64,000 bases of DNA, from NCBI RefSeq assembly GCF_004217185.1, contig NZ_SHKL01000001.1, positions 4,834,001 to 4,898,000 on the forward strand, given 5' to 3'. The notes beneath the pieces were generated by a model. The model worked only from the letters and a program-made list of their open reading frames with translations, searched no databases and had not been told where the DNA came from. This document shows, piece by piece, positions 23,990 through 33,029 of the stretch (positions within the stretch are counted from its first letter, which is position 1; each line of letters opens with the position of its first letter). The position numbers and the translations under genes were made by a program. Source of the DNA: Pseudonocardia sediminis. GTDB lineage: Bacteria; Actinomycetota; Actinomycetes; Mycobacteriales; Pseudonocardiaceae.

Positions 23990-25479
23990 CGCTCCGGTGC
24001 GTCCAGATCGTGATCGGACGAGTAGCGCGCTCCCGCCCCGAGCTCGGCGTCGGACAGGTGCGCCCGGCGGGCCGCACGGGCCCGCTTGCGCTCGTCGGCG
24101 CCCACGCGGTCGGGGTCGTCGAGACGACGGTCGGTGCCGCGCCCGGACATCAGCACGGCCATGCCGGCCGGGGTGCTGGGCTCCCAGTCGAACGTCACCT
24201 CGCCGATGGTGACCGGGCAGCCGGGGACCGCACCGGCCTTGGCCAGCGCCTCCTCCACCCCGAGCCGGGCCAGCCGGTCGCCGAGGTAGCCGACGGCCTC
24301 GTCGTTGTCGAACGAGGTCTGGCGGATCCAGCGCTCCGGGCGCTCGCCGCGGACGATGAACCCGCCCTCGTTCTCGTGGTCGGTCTCGATCGTGAAGCCG
24401 GTGTCGCCGACGCCCTTGGGCCGGAGCACGATCCGGGTCGGCTCGGGCGCCGGTGTGGCGGCACGCTCCGCGGCGACCCGCTCGGCCATCGCGAACGACA
24501 GCTCGCGCAGCCCGGCACGGGTGGCGGTGGAGATCGAGTAGATCGGCCAGCCGAAGCGTTCGGCCAGGTCGGCGCGCACGATGTCGACCAGGTCGGCCGC
24601 GTCCGGCACGTCGACCTTGTTCAGGGCGATCAGGCGCGGTCGCTCGTCGAGGCTGCCGCCCAGCGCCGGGGTGTAGCGGGCGAGCTCCTCCTCCAGCGCG
24701 ACGACGTCGGCGACCGGGTCGCGGTCGGTCTCGAACGTCGCGCAGTCCACGACGTGCACCAGCACCGAGCAGCGCTCGATGTGGCGGAGGAACTCCAGGC
24801 CCAGCCCGCGGCCGTCGGAGGCACCGGGGATCAGGCCGGGGACGTCGGCGACGGTGTAGGTCTCGTCGCCGGCGCTGACGACGCCGAGCTGGGGCACCAG
24901 GGTGGTGAACGGGTAGTCGGCGATCTTCGGGCGGGCCGCGGACAGCGCCGCGACCAGCGAGGACTTGCCGGCCGACGGGAACCCGACGAGCCCGACGTCG
25001 GCGAGGGACCGCAGCTCGAGGGTCAGCTCGACCTGCTCGCCGGGCTCTCCGAGCAGCGCGAACCCGGGGGCCTTGCGGGCCGGTGAGGCGAGTGCGGCGT
25101 TGCCGAGCCCACCGCGGCCGCCCTGGGCGGCGACGAACCGGGTCCCGGCGCCGACCAGGTCGGCGACGATCTCGCCGAATTGGTCGAACACCACGGTGCC
25201 GTCGGGGACGAGCATCTCCATGTCCGGCGCGCTGGCCCCGGCCTTGAACGAGCCCTGGCCCTGGGTGCCGTTGCGGGCGCTGGCGTGCGGGCGGTGGTGG
25301 AAGTCGAGCAGCGTGTGCACGCCGGGGTCGACGACCAGGATGATCGACCCTCCCCGGCCGCCGTTGCCGCCGTCGGGGCCACCGAGCGGCTTGAACTTCT
25401 CCTTGTGCACCGAGGCACAGCCGTTGCCCCCGGCCCCCGCGGTCGCGTGCAGCACGACCCGATCGACGAACCGGGACAT
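23986..25479 (-). CDS. obg: Obg/CgtA GTPase
   Basis: 497 aa. It is an essential GTPase that helps late 50S ribosome assembly. The order is the Gly-rich OBG fold (1-160; RVVLHATAGAGGNGC, GGPDGGNGGRGG), the G domain (about 160-340; GFPSAGKSSLV, DVPGLIPGA, NKVD), then the OCT domain and a charged C-terminal tail of about 60 residues found in actinobacteria. The ATG at 25479 follows GAGGAGGT. It is transcribed with rplU-rpmA upstream and proB downstream; the hairpin at 25541-25567 may reduce read-through from the ribosomal genes. Confidence 0.98.
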   Translation of the reverse strand: MSRFVDRVVLHATAGAGGNGCASVHKEKFKPLGGPDGGNGGRGGSIILVVDPGVHTLLDFHHRPHASARNGTQGQGSFKAGASAPDMEMLVPDGTVVFDQFGEIVADLVGAGTRFVAAQGGRGGLGNAALASPARKAPGFALLGEPGEQVELTLELRSLADVGLVGFPSAGKSSLVAALSAARPKIADYPFTTLVPQLGVVSAGDETYTVADVPGLIPGASDGRGLGLEFLRHIERCSVLVHVVDCATFETDRDPVADVVALEEELARYTPALGGSLDERPRLIALNKVDVPDAADLVDIVRADLAERFGWPIYSISTATRAGLRELSFAMAERVAAERAATPAPEPTRIVLRPKGVGDTGFTIETDHENEGGFIVRGERPERWIRQTSFDNDEAVGYLGDRLARLGVEEALAKAGAVPGCPVTIGEVTFDWEPSTPAGMAVLMSGRGTDRRLDDPDRVGADERKRARAARRAHLSDAELGAGARYSSDHDLDAPER

Positions 25480-25540
25480 CAGCGGTACCTCCTCATCTGG
25501 ACGAACTGGGTCGAACACGAACTGGTCTGACACGACGAAC

Positions 25541-25567
25541 GGCGGGCCACCCGAAGGGTGACCCGCC
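25541..25567 (-). terminator. Hairpin between rpmA and obg
   Basis: A 12-bp stem with one mismatch (ggcgggccaccc, loop gaa, gggtgacccgcc). It lies 30 bases after the rpmA stop and 62 bases before the obg start. It probably acts as a partial terminator that lowers obg expression relative to rplU-rpmA. Confidence 0.7.
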
Positions 25568-25597
25568 GTCGGCGTACGTAGCTGGTGGCGAGAACCC

Positions 25598-25855
25598 TCA
25601 GGCCTCGACCGGCACGATGTTCACGGTCTTGCGACCGGACTTGTGCCCGAACTGCACCGAGCCCTCGATCAGGGCGTACAGCGTGTCGTCCTTGCCGCGG
25701 CCGACGCCGACGCCCGGGTGGGTCGCGGTGCCACGCTGGCGGATGATGATCTCACCGGCCTTGACGGTCTGGCCGCCGAAGCGCTTGACGCCCAGGTACT
25801 GGGCGTTGGAGTCGCGGCCGTTACGGGAGCTGGACGCACCCTTCTTGTGTGCCAT
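25598..25855 (-). CDS. rpmA: 50S ribosomal protein L27
   Basis: 85 aa, full length. The protein lines the peptidyl-transferase centre. It starts MAHKKGASSSRNGRDSNAQY, without the N-terminal extension that some Firmicutes cleave. The conserved LGVKRFGGQ and GTATHPGVGVGRGKDDTLYA segments are intact. It follows rplU by 12 bases, and the pair is the standard L21-L27 operon. Confidence 0.99.
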   Translation of the reverse strand: MAHKKGASSSRNGRDSNAQYLGVKRFGGQTVKAGEIIIRQRGTATHPGVGVGRGKDDTLYALIEGSVQFGHKSGRKTVNIVPVEA

Positions 25856-25867
25856 GAATGCGTCTCC

Positions 25868-26173
25868 CTACTTGCCGATGCTCGTGACCTGGACCGTCGT
25901 CAGGGGCTGACGGTGCCCCTGACGCTTGTGGTACCCGGTCTTGTTCTTGAACTTGTGAATGCGGATCTTGGGGCCCTTGGTGTGCTCGACGATCGTCGCG
26001 GCCACCGCGGAGGTGAGGCCGGACACGTCCGTGGACACCTGGTCACCGTCGACGAGCATGACGGCGGGCAGGACGATCTTGGCGCCCGGCTCACCGTCGA
26101 TCTTCTCGACGGTGACCGTGTCGTCCACGGCCACCTTGTACTGCTTGCCACCGGTCTTGACGATCGCGTACAT
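25868..26173 (-). CDS. rplU: 50S ribosomal protein L21
   Basis: 101 aa. It binds 23S rRNA. The start is the ATG at 26173 (MYAIVKTGGKQYKVA); the long frame beyond it belongs to an rne shadow. The C-terminal KFKNKTGYHKRQGHRQPLT segment is characteristic. The gene heads the rplU-rpmA-obg-proB transcription unit, with a promoter at 26276-26305 and a leader of about 95 bases. Confidence 0.99.
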   Translation of the reverse strand: MYAIVKTGGKQYKVAVDDTVTVEKIDGEPGAKIVLPAVMLVDGDQVSTDVSGLTSAVAATIVEHTKGPKIRIHKFKNKTGYHKRQGHRQPLTTVQVTSIGK

Positions 26174-26275
26174 CGCTGACGCACGACTCCTGGATATCGG
26201 GGGACACTGGCGCACTCGTGAGAGCGCGCACGCCATCACCCGAAATTCACTCGCAGGCGTGGCTCCTGTTGTCCC

Positions 26276-26305
26276 AGGGTACGGAACGGATTTCTGGAGG
26301 GTCAA
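26276..26305 (-). promoter_or_regulatory. Promoter of the rplU-rpmA operon
   Basis: On the minus strand a -35 box TTGACC (26300-26305) and a -10 box TACCCT (26276-26281) are separated by 18 bases. Transcription would start near 26269 and leave a leader of about 95 bases before rplU, where autoregulation by L21 is possible but not shown. Confidence 0.7.
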
Positions 26306-26322
26306 ACCGGGTCGCCCCCGGC

Positions 26323-29300
26323 TCAGTCCCCCGTGTCGGTGCTGGTCGGGGTCCCGCCGTCGGATCCCGCGCCGTCGGCGGGGGCGTCGACCGGCGGGCC
26401 GGCCGGACGCGACGCGGCCCGCCTGGTCCGGCGGGGCCGGGTGGTCACGGCCACCGGCTCGGGCTGCGGCGGCACCGGCGGGATCACCGGGGCCGTCTCC
26501 TGCGCTGCAGGGGTCTCGACGGCCGGACTCCCGGCCGGCGACGACGCCGCCTCGGGAGCGGCGGTCGTCGTGATGACGACCGGCTCCGCCGACGTCGACG
26601 GCGCTCCGGCCGAACGGCTGACCCGGCCACGCTTGCGACGTGGCGCGGGGGCCGGGGTCTCCTCCTCGGCCGGCACCGACGCCGGTGTCTCCACCGGAGC
26701 CTGCGCCTGCGCCTGCCCGGGAGCAGGAGCCTCCTCCACCGGAGCCGGGTCGGACGCCGCCGTGGCGGCCTGCTCCTCGTCCGGTGAGGTGGTCACCGGC
26801 GCTGTCGCGGAGACCGGCTCGGCCACCAGCTCCGGGACGTGCCCGGCGCCGGGACCCGGCTCGGGCGCGGGGCCCGCGTCGGTGACGGTCGAGGTCGGTG
26901 TCGAGTCCGGGGCGGCCTCGGAGTCGGCCCCCGACGTCGCGGCGCCCGAGGCGGAGGACCCCAGCGTCGCGGCGCCGACCAGTGCCACCCCGGCCGCGGC
27001 CGAGCTGGTGTCCACCTCGGGGGTGGCGGCCTTGTCCTGGCCACCCCGGCGACCGCCCCGGCCGCGGGAGCGACGGCTGCCGCCCTCGGAGCCGTTGCCG
27101 TCCCCGTTGCCGCCGTTCCCGTTGCCGTTGCTGCCGTTGCCGTTGTTCCCGCGGCCGTTCTGCTGCCCGTTCGACGAGCCGTTGCCGTGATGGTGGCCGT
27201 TGCCGTTGCTCTCCGGCGCCGGCCCGTCGGCCGAGACGATCACGCCGCGTCCGCGGCACGCCTCGCACGGGACGGAGAAGTGCTCGAGCAGCCCGCCCCC
27301 GACCCGCTTGCGGGTCATCTGGACCAGGCCCAGCGACGTCACCTCGGCCACCTGGTGGCGCGTGCGGTCGCGGGCCAGGCACTCGGTGAGCCGTCGCAGC
27401 ACCAGGTCACGGTTGGCCTCGAGCACCATGTCGATGAAGTCGACGACGATGATCCCGCCGATGTCGCGCAGCCGCAGCTGGCGCACGACCTCCTCGGCGG
27501 CCTCGAGGTTGTTCCGGGTGACCGTCTCCTCGAGGTTGCCCCCGGAGCCGGTGAACTTGCCGGTGTTGACGTCGACGACGGTCATCGCCTCGGTGCGGTC
27601 GATCACCAGCGTGCCGCCCGAGGGCAGCCAGACCTTGCGGTCGAGCGCCTTGAGCAGCTGCTCGTCGATCCGGTGCTCGGTGAACACGTCGGACGGGCCG
27701 ACGTGGCGGTGCATCCGGTCGCCGAGCTCCGGCGCGACGTGGTCCACGTAGTCCGACACCGTGTCCCACGCGTCGTCGCCGGAGATGATGAGCTTCGAGA
27801 AGTCCTCGTTGAACTGGTCGCGCACGACCTTGACCAGCATGTCCGGCTCTTCGTAGAGCAGGGTCGGCGCCTTGGGCGCCTTCGGGCCGGTCTTCTCCGA
27901 CTTCTCCTTCACGACCTCCCACTGCGCCTGCAGCCGGCGGACGTCGCGCTCCAGCGCCTCGTGGCTGACGCCCTCGGACGCGGTGCGGATGATCACCCCG
28001 GCCTCGCTCGGGACGATCTCCTTGAGCATGTCCTTGAGCCGCTTGCGCTCGTTGTCGGGCAGCTTGCGGCTGATCCCTGCGGCGCTGCCGGAGGGCACGT
28101 AGACCAGGAAACGCCCGGCCAGGCTGATCTGGGTGGTCAGGCGGGCGCCCTTGTGGCCGACCGGGTCCTTCGTGACCTGGACCAGCACCGGGTCGCCGGA
28201 GGACAGGGCCTGCTCGATCCGGCGGGCCTTGCCGTTGAGCCCGGCCGCGTCCCAGTTGACCTCACCGGCGTAGAGCACGGCGTTGCGGCCGCGCCCGATG
28301 TCGACGAACGCCGCCTCCATCGAGGGCAGCACGTTCTGCACGCGGCCCAGGTAGATGTTGCCGACCATCGAGTTGCCGCCGGCCTGGCCGCCGGTGATGA
28401 AGTGCTCGACCAGGACGTCGTCCTCCAGCACGCCGATCTCGTTGCGGTCGGACAGCTGGCGGATCACCATCGTCCGCTCGACGGACTCGCGGCGGGCCAG
28501 GAACTCCGACTCGGACAGGATCGGCGGGCGGCGGCGACCGGCGTCGCGGCCGTCGCGACGGCGCTGGCGCTTGGCCTCCAGGCGGGTGGAGCCGCGGACG
28601 CTCTGCACCTGGTCGTCCGAGGACGACTCGTGGCCGGAGTCCCGCTCGCGGTCCCGCTCCCGCTCACGCGGCTGGCGGACCTTGGTGACGGTGTTGGGCG
28701 GGTCGTCCTCGGTGCGGTCCTCGGCACCGCCGTCCGAGCCCCCGCGACGGCGGCGACGGCGACGGCGGCGCGAGCCGGAACCGCTCTCGTCGGCGGAGTC
28801 GGAGGTGTCGTCGGACGAGTCGTCGGACTCGGACGAGTCCTCGGAGTCGTCGTCGGAGCCCGCGTCACCGGACGCGGAGTCCTCGGAGGACGAGTCGCCG
28901 GCCGGGGTGTCGGACTCGTCGGAGTCGTCACCGTCCTCGCCGTCGTACTCACCGTCGGCGCCACGCCCGCGGCCACGGCCACGGCGTCCACGACGACGGC
29001 GGCGGCGCGCGCCGTCGGAGTCGTCACCGTCGTCGGAGTCGTCGGCCGACTCCTGCTCCGACCCGGAGGTCTCGGCCTCGGTGGTCTGCTCGTCCGCCGG
29101 GACCTCGGACTCGGCGTCCTTCTTGCGGCCGCGACGGCCCCGACCGGACTTCCCGGACGGCTTCGCCCGGCCGCCGGAGGTGTCGTCGGAGTCCTCGTCC
29201 TCGGAGGCGGCCGCGGGCTCGGCGGCCGCCGGGGCCGGAGCGGCCGCCGCGGCGGCGGGCGCGGTCGGGGCCTGGAACATCGGGGCGGCGAACAGCGGGG

Positions 29301-29748
29301 CCCTGGCCGGCGCGGCCCTGCGGGCCGGACGGTCGGTGATCTGCAGGTCCGGGACGGCGGCGTCGTCCGGGGAGGTGTCGGAGGACACCGGGAGGAGCGC
29401 GTCGGCGGCGGCCGTGGAGAGCGCCTCCGACGCCGACTCGTCGACCACCGCCGCGCCGGGCACGTCGGCTGGGGCAGGCGCGTCGGCAGCGGCCGGGGCC
29501 TCGGGGGCGGCCGGGGTCTGGGTGGCGCCACCGAGGGCGGAGATCACCTGCTCGGCGGTGGCCCGGGTGATGCTGGACTGGGCGCTGCGGATCTCCTGGC
29601 CGAGGTCACCGAGTGCGGACAGGACCTCCTTGCTGGTCCGCCCGACGAACTTGGCCAGGGCGTGCACCCGCAGCCTCTCCGGGAGGTCGGCCGCGGACAC
29701 CCCGGACTGCCCACCGGTTTTTCCGGCGGGCCCATCGTTGATCGACAT
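26323..29748 (-). CDS. rne: Ribonuclease E/G family endoribonuclease
   Basis: 1141 aa. It is the main mRNA-decay and rRNA-processing endonuclease. The ATG at 29748 follows AAGGAG at four bases. Residues about 20-50 (LPERLRVHALAKFVGRTSKEVLSALGDLG) form an IF2-N-like domain seen in actinobacterial homologues. About 380 residues of acidic and Arg-rich disorder follow. The catalytic core near 430-860 contains the S1 part, the DNase I-like site with VDVNTGKFTG and IVVDFIDM, and the zinc link CEACRGRG. The last 280 residues are disordered, with an Asn/Gly-rich stretch and a Pro/Ala-rich tail ending in Arg-rich clusters, typical sites for RNA or partner binding. Confidence 0.97.
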   Translation of the reverse strand: MSINDGPAGKTGGQSGVSAADLPERLRVHALAKFVGRTSKEVLSALGDLGQEIRSAQSSITRATAEQVISALGGATQTPAAPEAPAAADAPAPADVPGAAVVDESASEALSTAAADALLPVSSDTSPDDAAVPDLQITDRPARRAAPARAPLFAAPMFQAPTAPAAAAAAPAPAAAEPAAASEDEDSDDTSGGRAKPSGKSGRGRRGRKKDAESEVPADEQTTEAETSGSEQESADDSDDGDDSDGARRRRRRGRRGRGRGRGADGEYDGEDGDDSDESDTPAGDSSSEDSASGDAGSDDDSEDSSESDDSSDDTSDSADESGSGSRRRRRRRRRGGSDGGAEDRTEDDPPNTVTKVRQPRERERDRERDSGHESSSDDQVQSVRGSTRLEAKRQRRRDGRDAGRRRPPILSESEFLARRESVERTMVIRQLSDRNEIGVLEDDVLVEHFITGGQAGGNSMVGNIYLGRVQNVLPSMEAAFVDIGRGRNAVLYAGEVNWDAAGLNGKARRIEQALSSGDPVLVQVTKDPVGHKGARLTTQISLAGRFLVYVPSGSAAGISRKLPDNERKRLKDMLKEIVPSEAGVIIRTASEGVSHEALERDVRRLQAQWEVVKEKSEKTGPKAPKAPTLLYEEPDMLVKVVRDQFNEDFSKLIISGDDAWDTVSDYVDHVAPELGDRMHRHVGPSDVFTEHRIDEQLLKALDRKVWLPSGGTLVIDRTEAMTVVDVNTGKFTGSGGNLEETVTRNNLEAAEEVVRQLRLRDIGGIIVVDFIDMVLEANRDLVLRRLTECLARDRTRHQVAEVTSLGLVQMTRKRVGGGLLEHFSVPCEACRGRGVIVSADGPAPESNGNGHHHGNGSSNGQQNGRGNNGNGSNGNGNGGNGDGNGSEGGSRRSRGRGGRRGGQDKAATPEVDTSSAAAGVALVGAATLGSSASGAATSGADSEAAPDSTPTSTVTDAGPAPEPGPGAGHVPELVAEPVSATAPVTTSPDEEQAATAASDPAPVEEAPAPGQAQAQAPVETPASVPAEEETPAPAPRRKRGRVSRSAGAPSTSAEPVVITTTAAPEAASSPAGSPAVETPAAQETAPVIPPVPPQPEPVAVTTRPRRTRRAASRPAGPPVDAPADGAGSDGGTPTSTDTGD

Positions 29749-29939
29749 TGAGCTCCTTCGCCCCCGGGCGCCCTCGTGGGGAAGGCGGCCGCGCAGGGAC
29801 CTTGCGCGTTCTCGTTCCGCGTGCCGCGCGGTTGCGCGGTGCGGCACATCTGGTGTCGCTGAATCCTTGTGTCACCGGGTCGTGCTCCGACGCCGTGGCG
29901 GGTGCTCCGACAGCCGGCCGGTGAGCCGGACATCGTCGG

Positions 29940-30731
29940 TCAGACCCGGGTCACCGGAGCTGCACCGAGCGGATCCGCGAGATTGCCCCCGTCGTCGAGC
30001 AGGCCCTGGGCCAGCCGTGTCGCCTTGACCGGGACCGGCGGGGTCAGACCTGCGACAACGGTGAGCGCACTCAGCACGTCATCGGGTCGAACGGTCGGTG
30101 TCGTCTGCCGAACGACCGCGGTCAGTATCGCACAGTCGTCGGCCGCGCCCGCCGTCCGAGGCGCCGCCCCGTCCGGCGTGGCGCCGTCACCGGCCTCGAC
30201 CGACAGCGCGACCAGCGCGGCGCGCACGTCGATCTCGCGCCGACCCGACGGTGTGATCCGGACCACGACGAGCGTCTCCTCCGCCATCAGGCGTGCGACG
30301 GCGTCGGTGACCTCGGCGACCGGCAGGCCGGCGACGACGAGGCGCCAGAGCCCCGCGTCGATGCGTTCCGGCAGGCCGGGGGGCGATGCGACGACGGCTT
30401 CGAGCACGTCGAGGCCGTCGGGCAGCGCGGCGTCCAGGGCCGCGCGGACCGTCTCGGGGTCGAGCTCGCGGGTCAGGCCGATCTCGAGGTACTCGGCCTC
30501 GCTCGCGGAGCCGGTGGGCGCCGCCCCGACCCAGGACAGCCGCGGGTGCGGGCTGAAGCCGTGCGAGTGCGACACCGGGATGCCGGCGCGTCGCACCGCC
30601 CGTTCGAAGCTGCGGGCGACGTCGCGATGGGACAGGAAGCGCAGCCGTCCCCGCTTGGCGAAGCGCAGTCGGACCCGCTGCACCGTCGGTGGTGCCGGGT
30701 TCGCTGCCGCGCCGGGACGGACTCTGGCCAT
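29940..30731 (-). CDS. TIGR03936-type DUF2344 protein, radical SAM partner
   Basis: 263 aa. It contains RVRLRFAKRGRLRFLSHRDV and the VSHSHGFSPHPRLSWVGAAPTG segment that define the family. Homologues are encoded beside, or fused to, a B12-binding radical SAM protein, and are thought to act with it in RNA or cofactor modification; the reaction is not established. The partner lies at 33030-34985, separated here by a permease and an acetyltransferase. The ATG at 30731 lies six bases after TAGACT, so it is probably leaderless. rne follows after 191 bases. Confidence 0.92.
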   Translation of the reverse strand: MARVRPGAAANPAPPTVQRVRLRFAKRGRLRFLSHRDVARSFERAVRRAGIPVSHSHGFSPHPRLSWVGAAPTGSASEAEYLEIGLTRELDPETVRAALDAALPDGLDVLEAVVASPPGLPERIDAGLWRLVVAGLPVAEVTDAVARLMAEETLVVVRITPSGRREIDVRAALVALSVEAGDGATPDGAAPRTAGAADDCAILTAVVRQTTPTVRPDDVLSALTVVAGLTPPVPVKATRLAQGLLDDGGNLADPLGAAPVTRV

Positions 30732-30737
30732 GGGGTC

Positions 30738-30743
30738 AGTCTA
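30738..30743 (-). promoter_or_regulatory. -10 box of leaderless DUF2344 gene
   Basis: TAGACT on the minus strand, six bases before the ATG at 30731; no ribosome binding site is visible. Confidence 0.55.
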
Positions 30744-30803
30744 GGGAGCGGCCGGACGGACCCCGTCGGGCCCGCCCGGCCGGTGCCTTCCCCAACCGTC
30801 GCC

Positions 30804-32303
30804 TCAGCCGTCGCGACGGTCGTCGCGGTTGGGTCGGTTGGCCTTAAGCGGGTACTCCCCGGTGAAGCCCATCCGCTCGTTCGCCGCCGCCATGACCCGC
30901 CCGCGGACGGCGTACCAGCCGACCACGAGCATCAGCGCCAGCAGCGGGATCGCCGCGACGGTGTAGGTCCCCACCGGGTAGTCGAACCCCATCAGCACCA
31001 GCACGACGAACAGGAACACCAGTACCGCCCCGCCGGTGTAGGGCGAGAACGGCAGCTGGAAGCTCGGCCGCTGCAGGACCCCGGCCCGGGTCAGCTTCAC
31101 GAACCGCATCTGGCAGAGCACGATCGTCGCCCAGCTGGCCAGGATGCCGATCGAGGCGATGTTCAGCACGATCTCGAACGCCTGGTCGGGCACGACGGCG
31201 TTCAGCCCGACGCCGATCAGCGTGATGATCGCGGTGAGCGCGATGCCGCCGTAGGGCACGCCCTGGGCGTTCATCCGCCCGGTGAACTTCGGTGCGGAGC
31301 CGTTCATCGCCATCGACCGCAGGATCCGACCGGTCGAGTAGAGCCCGGCGTTGAGGCTGGACAGCGCCGCGGTGAGCACGACCAGGTTCATCAGCGTGCC
31401 GGCCCCGGGGACCCCGATGCTGGCGAAGAACGTGACGAACGGGCTCGTGCCCTCCTCGTAGGCGGTGTAGGGGAGCAGCAGCGCGAGCAGGACCAGCGAG
31501 CCGACGTAGAACAGCGCGATCCGGGCGATCACCGAGTTCACCGCCCGCGGCATCACCTTCTCCGGGTTCTGCGTCTCCCCCGCCGCCGTGCCGACCAGCT
31601 CGGTCGCGGCGTAGGCGAACACGACGCCCTGGGTGATGACGACGACCGGCAGCAGCCCGGTCGGCAGGAAACCACCGTTGTCGGTGATCACCGAGAAGCC
31701 GGTCTCCTGGCCGTTGATCGGGAACCGGGCGGCCAGGAAGATCGTCCCGACGACCAGGAACGCGACCAGCGCGATCACCTTGACCATGGCGAACCAGAAC
31801 TCCAGCTCACCGAACAGCTTCACCGAGACCAGGTTCGCCCCGAGCACCACGACGAGGGCGACCAGCGCGATCGACCACTGCGGCACCGAGGAGAACGTGC
31901 CCCAGTACTTCATGTAGAGCGCGATCGCGGTGGTGTCGACGATCGAGGTGAACGCCCAGTTCAGGAAGTAGAGCCAGCCCGCGACGAACGCGGCCTTCTC
32001 GCCGAAGAACTCCCGGGCGTAGGAGACGAACGACCCCGACGACGGCCGGTGCAGCACCAGCTCCCCGAGCGCCCGCAGGATCAGGAAGACGAAGAACCCG
32101 CAGATCGCGTAGACGACGGCCAGCGCCGGTCCCGCCGACGCCAGCCGGCCACCGGCACCGAGGAACAGACCGGTGCCGATCGCGCCCCCGATGGCGATCA
32201 TCTGGAGCTGGCGCTTGCCGAGCCCCTTGCTGTAGCCCTCCTCCTCGTGGGAGAAGTCCTGCTGGTGGTTCTGCACCTCGGTCGGCACATCGGGCTTCGC
32301 CAC
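30804..32303 (-). CDS. Amino acid permease, AnsP/GabP-like (APC superfamily)
   Basis: 499 aa with 12 transmembrane helices. The first helix has the APC signature MIAIGGAIGTGLFLGAG, and ALGELVLHRPSSGSFVSYAREFFG is characteristic of the amino acid transporter (AAT) family. The long loop NGQETGFSVITDNGGFLPTG is very like L-asparagine permeases, so asparagine or a related amino acid is the best guess. The GTG at 32303 follows GGGGGAG. It is transcribed alone, between two hairpin regions, and interrupts the usual radical SAM/DUF2344 gene pair. Confidence 0.92.
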   Translation of the reverse strand: MAKPDVPTEVQNHQQDFSHEEEGYSKGLGKRQLQMIAIGGAIGTGLFLGAGGRLASAGPALAVVYAICGFFVFLILRALGELVLHRPSSGSFVSYAREFFGEKAAFVAGWLYFLNWAFTSIVDTTAIALYMKYWGTFSSVPQWSIALVALVVVLGANLVSVKLFGELEFWFAMVKVIALVAFLVVGTIFLAARFPINGQETGFSVITDNGGFLPTGLLPVVVITQGVVFAYAATELVGTAAGETQNPEKVMPRAVNSVIARIALFYVGSLVLLALLLPYTAYEEGTSPFVTFFASIGVPGAGTLMNLVVLTAALSSLNAGLYSTGRILRSMAMNGSAPKFTGRMNAQGVPYGGIALTAIITLIGVGLNAVVPDQAFEIVLNIASIGILASWATIVLCQMRFVKLTRAGVLQRPSFQLPFSPYTGGAVLVFLFVVLVLMGFDYPVGTYTVAAIPLLALMLVVGWYAVRGRVMAAANERMGFTGEYPLKANRPNRDDRRDG

Positions 32304-32384
32304 GCCGCTCCCCCATTATGTCCGTTTTCCCCTGGTGGGAGACGTGCGCGAGCCCCCGGCCCCCCGTGACGGGGGACGCTAACC

Positions 32385-32407
32385 GACGGGTCCGGATCCG
32401 GCCCGTC
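32385..32407. terminator. Hairpin after the GNAT gene
   Basis: Near-perfect palindrome centred on CCGGATCCGG (arms GACGGG/CCCGTC, one mismatch), 60 bases after the acetyltransferase stop on the minus strand. A second stem, CCCCC-gtgac-GGGGG, lies at 32361-32375. Together they probably end the radical SAM-GNAT transcript. Confidence 0.65.
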
Positions 32408-32466
32408 AACTCCGGTCAAGCTTGAGTTACGTCGTGGAACAGATCGCCGTGAACCACGGCGGGCCG

Positions 32467-33027
32467 CTAGTCCCCCAGGACCACGTGTGGATCCAGCACC
32501 AGCAGGGACTCCCCGGCCGGGGTGAACCCGGCGCGCCGGTAGAAGGCCGCGCTCCCGGCCGTCGGGGCGAGGATCAGGCGGCGGTAGGCACGGTCGCGGG
32601 CGTGCGTGATGACGGCGGTGAGCAGGGCCCGCGGGACCCCTGCCTCGGCGAAGGAGGCGAGCACGAACGCGTTGCCGACCTGCCCGGCCCGGGCGGCGCG
32701 ACCGCCCGGGCGCGGCATGTGCACGGTCTCCACGACGTTGATCGACCCGACCGGGGTGTGCCCGGCCCGTTCGCTGCCGACCTCGGCGACCCAGAACGCG
32801 CGGCGCGGCTGCTCGACCCGCCACCACTGCGCGAACGCCTCCTCGAACCCGGGGTCGGGCACGGGACGTCCGGCCCGCTCCTCGAGCCACTGACGGCGCA
32901 GCGCGGCCAGGCCTTCGACGTCGCGTTCGTCGGCCACGCGGACACGCAGGCGGCGCCCGCCGGACTCCCAGGTCGTCGGGTCGCCGCCCGTGGACGGGTC
33001 GGGGATGGAGGAGGAGTTCTGCGCCAC
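32467..33027 (-). CDS. GNAT-family N-acetyltransferase
   Basis: 186 aa from the GTG at 33027, two bases after the radical SAM stop, so the two genes are probably coupled. GNAT fold features are LRVRVADERDVEGLAALRRQWLEE (motif C/D), NAFVLASFAEAGVPRALLTAVITHARD in place of the usual Q/RxxGxG/A loop, and FYRRAGFTPAGE near the C-terminus. The acetyl-CoA loop is degenerate (AEAGVPRALL). The substrate is unknown. Confidence 0.82.
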   Translation of the reverse strand: MAQNSSSIPDPSTGGDPTTWESGGRRLRVRVADERDVEGLAALRRQWLEERAGRPVPDPGFEEAFAQWWRVEQPRRAFWVAEVGSERAGHTPVGSINVVETVHMPRPGGRAARAGQVGNAFVLASFAEAGVPRALLTAVITHARDRAYRRLILAPTAGSAAFYRRAGFTPAGESLLVLDPHVVLGD

Positions 33028-33029
33028 CT

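Noticed and set aside
26839..29751. 970-codon plus-strand frame opposite rne
   Set aside because: Shadow of RNase E; it has no recognisable domain and no initiation signal.
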